Shown here piece after piece: positions 59,856-64,000 of a stretch of 64,000 nucleotides of DNA. Below the pieces are notes generated by a model. That model saw nothing but the letters and a program-made list of their open reading frames with translations. It was not told the DNA's origin and ran no database searches. The DNA is from an uncultured Christensenella sp. GTDB taxonomy: Bacteria > Bacillota > Clostridia > Christensenellales > UBA1242. The first letter of the stretch is position 1; the number at the start of each line of letters is the position of its first letter. The stretch lies in NCBI GenBank assembly GCA_910586385.1, contig CAJUGX010000001.1, forward strand, positions 186,264-250,263, written 5' to 3'. The position numbers and the translations under genes are program-made.

Positions 59856-59962
59856 AATAGATATTATATTAACATAGAAACAAAAATGACCCGATTCTGT
59901 ATATTAAGGCATATATAATTTACAAGAGCTTCAAGGTCTTTCTAAAAATACGTGCTTTAATC

Positions 59963-59995
59963 AAAAAAACTGATAAGCATTCTTATCAGTTTTTT
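59963..59995 (-). terminator. terminator of tRNA-Ser
   Basis: On the minus strand ACTGATAAG and CTTATCAGT pair around a four-base loop, followed by TTTTTTT, directly after the tRNA CCA end. Confidence 0.8.
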
Positions 59996-60085
59996 GGCGG
60001 AGAGTGAGAGATTCGAACTCTCGCGGCCTGTTACAACCCTACTCCCTTAGCAGGGGAGCCTCTTCGACCTCTTGAGTAACTCTCC
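59995..60085 (-). tRNA. tRNA-Ser (anticodon GCU)
   Basis: A 91-nt class II tRNA with acceptor arms GGAGAGT (60085-60079) and ACTCTCC (60005-59999), discriminator G and encoded CCA. The anticodon loop CTGCTAAG gives GCU, reading AGU/AGC. A long variable arm (TAGGGTTGTAACAGGCC region) and the T loop GTTCGAATC are typical of tRNA-Ser. Confidence 0.96.
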
Positions 60086-60244
60086 ATATTTGACAAGGGT
60101 CAATAAACCTTTGCGTTGTTATATTAACACAATTTGAACGACCTTGTCAATGTTTTCTTAAATTTTATATATTTATTTTGTTGAGTTTTGTAACGCTAAA
60201 TTGTTTAGGTACATTATGTTATATTTTAATAACCATACCGCACT

Positions 60245-60787
60245 CTAAAACTCTTCGTTGAGTACTTGGAAATATGATTGATCATGAGCACAAACAGGAC
60301 ATACTTTTGGAGCGTTTTCTCCAACATAAACGTGTCCGCAATTTCTGCAAATCCACATCTTCTTTTCTGACTTTGAGAATACTTTCTTTTCCTTTACGAG
60401 TTCTGCCAATTTGTTGTATCTTTCCTCGTGTCTCTTTTCAATTGCGGCAACTGCTTCAAATTTGTATGCAATTGCATCAAAGCCTTCCTCACGTGCTTCT
60501 TCTGCCATTCTCTTGTACATGTCTGTCCATTCGCCATGTTCGCCTGCTGCTGCAGCCAAAAGGTTTTCATAGGTTGATGGTACACTTCCGCCGTGAAGTT
60601 CCTTAAACCACATTTTTGCATGTTCCATTTCATTGTGAGCGGTTTCTGTAAAGATTTCCGAGATTTGTTCGAATCCGTCTTTCTTTGCTTGTGATGCGAA
60701 ATATGTATATTTATTTCTTGCTTGGCTTTCACCTGCAAATGCATCCATCAAATTCTTTTCTGTTTTTGTTCCTTTCAAACTTTTCAT
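60245..60787 (-). CDS. rbr: rubrerythrin
   Basis: Rubrerythrin is an iron protein that reduces hydrogen peroxide in anaerobes. The 180 residues start MKSLKGTKTEKNLMDAFAGE. The four-helix ferritin-like domain has the diiron ligands in FAGESQARNKYTYFA, AHNEMEHAK, AAGEHGEW and EAVAAIEKRHEERY. The C-terminal rubredoxin-like domain has two Cys pairs (WICRNCGHVY and CPVCAHDQ). GGAGG is seven bases before the ATG, and TTGACT-18 nt-TATAAT is the likely promoter. It stands alone between tRNA-Ser and the parS region. Confidence 0.96.
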   Translation of the reverse strand: MKSLKGTKTEKNLMDAFAGESQARNKYTYFASQAKKDGFEQISEIFTETAHNEMEHAKMWFKELHGGSVPSTYENLLAAAAGEHGEWTDMYKRMAEEAREEGFDAIAYKFEAVAAIEKRHEERYNKLAELVKEKKVFSKSEKKMWICRNCGHVYVGENAPKVCPVCAHDQSYFQVLNEEF

Positions 60788-60945
60788 ATTATACCTCCAT
60801 TAAAGTTCGATTTATTATAACATCAAGACAAAGCTCTAGTCAAACTATTTTGATGAGCTTAATGTACGATATTAGATGTGTATGCATGCTTATGATGGCG
60901 TGTAATGTTGCGGTGTTAAGCCAAAGAGGAATTTTCTTTTTAGAA
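60788..60945. other. gap upstream of rubrerythrin
   Basis: Holds the rubrerythrin promoter on the minus strand (about 60810-60842) and otherwise no gene. The two parS sites lie just to the right. Confidence 0.5.
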
Positions 60946-60961
60946 TGTTTCACGTGAAACA
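60946..60961. promoter_or_regulatory. parS site 1
   Basis: TGTTTCACGTGAAACA is the exact 16-bp consensus bound by ParB (Spo0J). It lies about 135 bases beyond the parB stop codon, near the origin as expected for chromosome segregation. Confidence 0.95.
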
Positions 60962-61041
60962 ATTTGGAGGTTCTTAAATCCATTTCAATCGCCGCAAGTA
61001 GCCGTAAAATGCATTAAAATCGCCTTGCGCTCCTCTGATTA

Positions 61042-61073
61042 CAAAAAAAAGAATGTTTCACGTGAAACATTCT
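61042..61073 (-). terminator. parAB terminator containing parS site 2
   Basis: The 16-bp parS consensus at 61054-61069 sits inside a perfect 24-bp palindrome (61050-61073). Read on the minus strand it is followed at once by seven or eight T. This is a textbook intrinsic terminator 23 bases after the parB stop codon, and also an exact ParB binding site. Confidence 0.85.
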
Positions 61074-61096
61074 AAATAACATCTCTGATAAATCTT

Positions 61097-62038
61097 TTAC
61101 TTATTTCTCTTATTATAGTTGTGAAGGTCTTGCAAGGTCATTTCCTTTTTGTTTAAGAGTTCCAAGAGTTCTGCAATTCTATCTAAGTCATCTCTGTTGT
61201 AATAGTCGATATAAATCCTTCCCTTGTTGTCGTTGCCAATTGCTGATACTTTTGTCGCGAATGTCTTTTGCATTTGGTTTATCAATTCTTTCAACTCAAG
61301 AGATTGCTCTTCTTTCACAACAACTTTCTTTGTTGGGTTTGTATAGTTCTTTACAAGCTTTTCGAGGTCTCTTACGTTAAGATTTCTTGAAACTGCAGCT
61401 TGCGCCAGCTTAACTTGTTGGTTTTTATCTTCAATAACAACCAAACATCTTGCGTGACCAGAAGTCAACTTCCCATCCTCAACCATTTTGATTACATCTG
61501 GATAGAGGGTCAACAATCTCAATGTGTTTGCAATGTTCGAACGGCTCTTGCCAATTCTTTCAGAAACCAGTTCTTGAGTGAGCCCATATTCGTCCATCAA
61601 TTCTTTTATGGCTCTTGCGGCTTCAATAGGATTTAAGTCTTCTCTTTGCAAGTTTTCAATGATGCTGATTTCTTTTACTTGTTTTTCAGTGTAGTTCTTT
61701 ACAATAACGGGTACAGTCTTAAGTCCGCAGATATTTGCAGCTCTCCATCTTCTTTCACCAGCGATGATAAGGTATTCATCATTTGACTGTTTGTTTACAA
61801 CAATTGGTTGAACAATCCCATGGATTTTGATTGATGAGGCAAGTTCGTTCAAAGCATCGATATCAAAATTCTTTCTAGGTTGGTTTGGATTTGGTTTAAT
61901 TTTTCCAATTTCCAATTCAAGCACACCAGTGCCTTTCTCCGTCTTTTGAGTAGGTATATTTTTATAACCATCCTCCTCGTCGAACGCACCGAAAAGTGCA
62001 TCGAGTCCTCTTCCTAATCCTCTATTATTACTCATCAT
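61097..62038 (-). CDS. parB: chromosome partitioning protein ParB (Spo0J)
   Basis: ParB binds parS and spreads as a CTP-dependent clamp, helping origin segregation. The 313-residue protein starts MSNNRGLGRGLDALFGA after one extra Met, with AAAGGAG upstream of the two adjacent ATGs. The N-terminal domain has the ParB/CTPase motif IAGERRWRAANICGL (about 92-106) and ENLQREDLNPIEAARAI. The HTH region is LTQELVSERIGKSRSNIANTLRLL in parts (about 154-177), and the C-terminus dimerises. It overlaps parA and ends 23 bases before a parS-containing terminator. Confidence 0.97.
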   Translation of the reverse strand: MMSNNRGLGRGLDALFGAFDEEDGYKNIPTQKTEKGTGVLELEIGKIKPNPNQPRKNFDIDALNELASSIKIHGIVQPIVVNKQSNDEYLIIAGERRWRAANICGLKTVPVIVKNYTEKQVKEISIIENLQREDLNPIEAARAIKELMDEYGLTQELVSERIGKSRSNIANTLRLLTLYPDVIKMVEDGKLTSGHARCLVVIEDKNQQVKLAQAAVSRNLNVRDLEKLVKNYTNPTKKVVVKEEQSLELKELINQMQKTFATKVSAIGNDNKGRIYIDYYNRDDLDRIAELLELLNKKEMTLQDLHNYNKRNK

Positions 62039-62855
62039 TTTCTCCTTTGAACTTTATTTTTCGCACCTTTGATATCTTTTTGAAAGGTACATTGTTGCGT
62101 TTCAAAATCTCTTCGGTCAAACTTAAATATGCTTCCGCACCTTTGGAATTTGCGTCATAGAGAGCAACAGGAAGACCATGACTTGGAGCTTCTGCGACCC
62201 TGACATTTCTTGGGATAGTTGTGATATAAACTTTCTGTTTGAAGAATTTGACAACTTCATTTCCGACTTGTGTTGTGAAGTTGGACCTCTTGTCCTTCAT
62301 TGTCATAACAACGCCTTCAATGTCGAGGTTTGGGTTGAAATCGCGATATTTTATCAACCTGATGGTGTTCATCAGTTGTGTGATGCCTTCCATAGAGAAA
62401 AATTCGCACTGCATAGGTATCAAAACACTGTCGGCTGCTGTAAGAGCATTCACGGTGATGAGACCAAGAGATGGCGGACAGTCAATCAATATAAAATCAT
62501 AACTTGCCTTAATCTCGTCAAGAATCTTCTTTATAATTTTCTCTCTTTGTGGAAGTTGAATAAGTTCTACTTCAGCGCCAGCCAAGTCAACGGTTGATGG
62601 AATTAAATAAAGATTGTCGACAACTGTTGTTTTGATAACATCTTCATAAGCACTGTCGCCACCGATAAGATCGTAAATCGTCTTCAAATCTTTGGTTTTT
62701 ACGATTCCAACGCCACTTGTTGCATTCCCTTGAGGGTCAAGATCCAAAATAAGGACTTTCTTTCCCATAAGTGCCATATAGGTCGCAACGTTTACACAAG
62801 TGGTGGTTTTTCCTACACCACCTTTTTGATTTGCAAATGCAATAATTTTTCCCAT
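62028..62855 (-). CDS. parA: chromosome partitioning ATPase ParA (Soj)
   Basis: ParA is a Walker-type ATPase that works with ParB in origin segregation. From ATG 62855 the protein has 275 residues and starts MGKIIAFANQKGGVGKTTT, with the deviant Walker A GGVGKT (about 11-16). Walker A' and B parts include ILDLDPQGNATSG and DFILIDCPPSLG. GAAGG precedes the ATG by about nine bases; the frame is open ten codons further up without a site. It is followed by parB with an 11-base overlap and preceded by rsmG. Confidence 0.97.
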   Translation of the reverse strand: MGKIIAFANQKGGVGKTTTCVNVATYMALMGKKVLILDLDPQGNATSGVGIVKTKDLKTIYDLIGGDSAYEDVIKTTVVDNLYLIPSTVDLAGAEVELIQLPQREKIIKKILDEIKASYDFILIDCPPSLGLITVNALTAADSVLIPMQCEFFSMEGITQLMNTIRLIKYRDFNPNLDIEGVVMTMKDKRSNFTTQVGNEVVKFFKQKVYITTIPRNVRVAEAPSHGLPVALYDANSKGAEAYLSLTEEILKRNNVPFKKISKVRKIKFKGENDE

Positions 62856-62972
62856 TTTATATTTTCCTTCTGTTTGATTATACAAGAATAATACAAAAAA
62901 ATAAAGAAAAATAGGCTAAAAACACACAATTTTAAGCCTATTTTAATGATTTTTTGAAAAGAATGAAATTTT

Positions 62973-63674
62973 TTAAGAGATAGGAGAGGTTTTTGGTTTG
63001 TTTTTGTCTCTAGGATATTGAGGCGGCGTTTTTGATATTTTTCTAATGATTAAAATATTTCTCTCCATAGCGCCTTCTTCAATAACAAAGTTTTTTATGG
63101 TTTCAATTTTTCCACCCAAAACAGAGATTGCCTTTTTTGCCGATTCAATTTCTTCTGCAAGTTTTGAAGATTTGTAGATGATTGCCAAGCCACCTACCTT
63201 GACAAGTGGGAGGAGATATTCAACAAGAGTGTTGAGACTTGCAACGGCTCTTGCAACAGCGACATCGAATTTCTCTCTGTGGTTTTTCGCATAATCCTCT
63301 GCACGAGAATGGGTTGCAATTGTGTTTTTTAGTCCAAGCTCAGAGATGATGCTATCAAGAAAGTTGATTCTTTTGTTTAGGCTGTCAACCATGCAAACTT
63401 TCAAATCTGATCGAACAATTTTGAGGGGAATCGCTGGAAAACCTGCACCAGAGCCGACATCAACAATTGATGCGCTTTTTGGAAAAAAGTTGAAAGGAAG
63501 GACGCTGTCCAAAAAGTGTTTTATTGCAACATCGTCTTCTTCTGTGATGGCAGTGAGGTTTAGGACTTTATTTGTTTCAACAAGCATAGAAAAATACTTG
63601 TCAAATTGTGATTTTTGCTCATCTGACAAAGGGATATTATATTTTGTAAACAAACTTTCTAAAATCTTCATCAT
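62973..63674 (-). CDS. rsmG: 16S rRNA (guanine527-N7)-methyltransferase
   Basis: RsmG (GidB) methylates G527 of 16S rRNA; its loss gives mild streptomycin resistance in several bacteria. The 233 residues have LNLTAITEEDDVAIKHFLDS, the AdoMet site VDVGSGAGFPAIPLKI (about 71-86) and VARAVASLNTLVEYLLPLVK. The start is the ATG at 63674, overlapping the mnmG stop (ATGA); a second ATG follows at once. The C-terminus has a basic extension TPPQYPRDKNKPK. Confidence 0.95.
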   Translation of the reverse strand: MMKILESLFTKYNIPLSDEQKSQFDKYFSMLVETNKVLNLTAITEEDDVAIKHFLDSVLPFNFFPKSASIVDVGSGAGFPAIPLKIVRSDLKVCMVDSLNKRINFLDSIISELGLKNTIATHSRAEDYAKNHREKFDVAVARAVASLNTLVEYLLPLVKVGGLAIIYKSSKLAEEIESAKKAISVLGGKIETIKNFVIEEGAMERNILIIRKISKTPPQYPRDKNKPKTSPIS

Positions 63675-64000
63675 TTATTCTCATCTTTGAATTTTTTTAT
63701 CAGCACTGAAAGCACTGCAACATCAGCAGGGGACACTCCAGAAATTCTTGAGGCTTGCCCCAAATTGAGTGGGCGAATCTCTGATAATTTTTCGATTGCT
63801 TCCGCTCGCAGTCCCTTAATACCTTTGTATTCAAAGTTTTCTGGAATAGAGATGCTTTCATTGGCGAGCATTTTGTCGACATCCTCTTGTTGTTGTTTTA
63901 AGTAGCCTTCATATTTGATGTTTATGTTCACGAAATCGAGCAGAGGTTTTTCAGTTTCGTCAAAGAGATTATAGGTCTTGTCCAACTTGAAGATGTCAAT
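63671..64000 (-). CDS. mnmG: tRNA uridine 5-carboxymethylaminomethyl modification enzyme MnmG (C-terminal part)
   Basis: MnmG with MnmE modifies the wobble uridine of certain tRNAs. Only the last 109 residues lie in the window; the rest runs off the right edge. The family C-terminus is clear: NINIKYEGYLKQQQEDV, ISIPENFEYKGIKGLRAEA, and the ending RPLNLGQASRISGVSPADVAVL. The stop overlaps the rsmG start. mnmE would be expected just beyond the window. Confidence 0.95.
   Translation of the reverse strand: MDIFKLDKTYNLFDETEKPLLDFVNINIKYEGYLKQQQEDVDKMLANESISIPENFEYKGIKGLRAEAIEKLSEIRPLNLGQASRISGVSPADVAVLSVLIKKFKDENK

Overview
The window comes from an AT-rich bacterial chromosome that includes the replication origin. 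The organism is most likely an anaerobic Bacillota member of clostridial type. Reasons: AGGAGG-like ribosome binding sites, consensus sigma-A promoters, two T-box leaders (glycyl and aspartyl/asparaginyl), a Spo0A-type DNA-binding domain, a PASTA-tailed class B penicillin-binding protein, rubrerythrin, and AspRS encoded together with GatCAB. A genus cannot be named from the sequence. I saw no insertion sequence, prophage, CRISPR array or rRNA.

Layout. 1-13.0 kb: one giant minus-strand surface-protein gene, open for 4,334 codons and running off the left edge. 13.2-17.8 kb: an unknown basic protein, an ABC-F ATPase, then a T-box-controlled glyS. 17.9-25.7 kb (minus): a small membrane protein, a YugP-like metallopeptidase, a split division cluster (rsmH, an FtsL-position protein, a SpoVD/FtsI-type PBP) and a 946-residue CvpA-like membrane protein. 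25.7-33.9 kb: origin core with recF divergent from dnaA, oriC (three DnaA boxes and an AT-rich stretch), dnaN, two unknown genes, a dCMP deaminase, then rpmH-rnpA-yidD-yidC. 33.9-40.4 kb: amidase-like protein with two peptidoglycan-binding repeats, stand-alone Spo0A C-terminal domain, PnuC, a YnbB-like PLP protein, a membrane protein, and a Y-family polymerase with a YolD partner. 40.4-45.7 kb: T-box, aspS, gatC, gatA, gatB. 45.7-52.8 kb: 2H phosphoesterase, an unknown protein, an alcohol dehydrogenase/aldehyde dehydrogenase/lysoplasmalogenase operon, and a sigma-like protein with tandem HTH-like repeats. 53.2-58.7 kb: a five-gene dlt-like operon carrying a PLP decarboxylase. 58.9-64 kb: cysteine-synthase-like enzyme, tRNA-Ser(GCU), rubrerythrin, two parS sites, parB, parA, rsmG and the 3' end of mnmG.

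Five points stand out. (1) A dlt-like cassette adds a fold-III PLP decarboxylase to the ligase, carrier, MBOAT and SGNH set, suggesting a surface polymer modified with a decarboxylated aminoacyl group. (2) A 628-residue protein has a sigma region 2-like start and about six region 4-like repeats. (3) Several unrelated genes have a promoter -10 box ending 6-7 nt before the ATG and no ribosome binding site, so leaderless mRNAs look common here. (4) A parS site is embedded in the intrinsic terminator of the parAB transcript. (5) The giant surface protein carries recurring TYY/YFE modules. The separation and opposite orientation of rpmH-rnpA-yidD-yidC and mnmG-rsmG-parA-parB suggest an inversion next to the origin.

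All function calls come from reading motifs and gene order; no database search was run.
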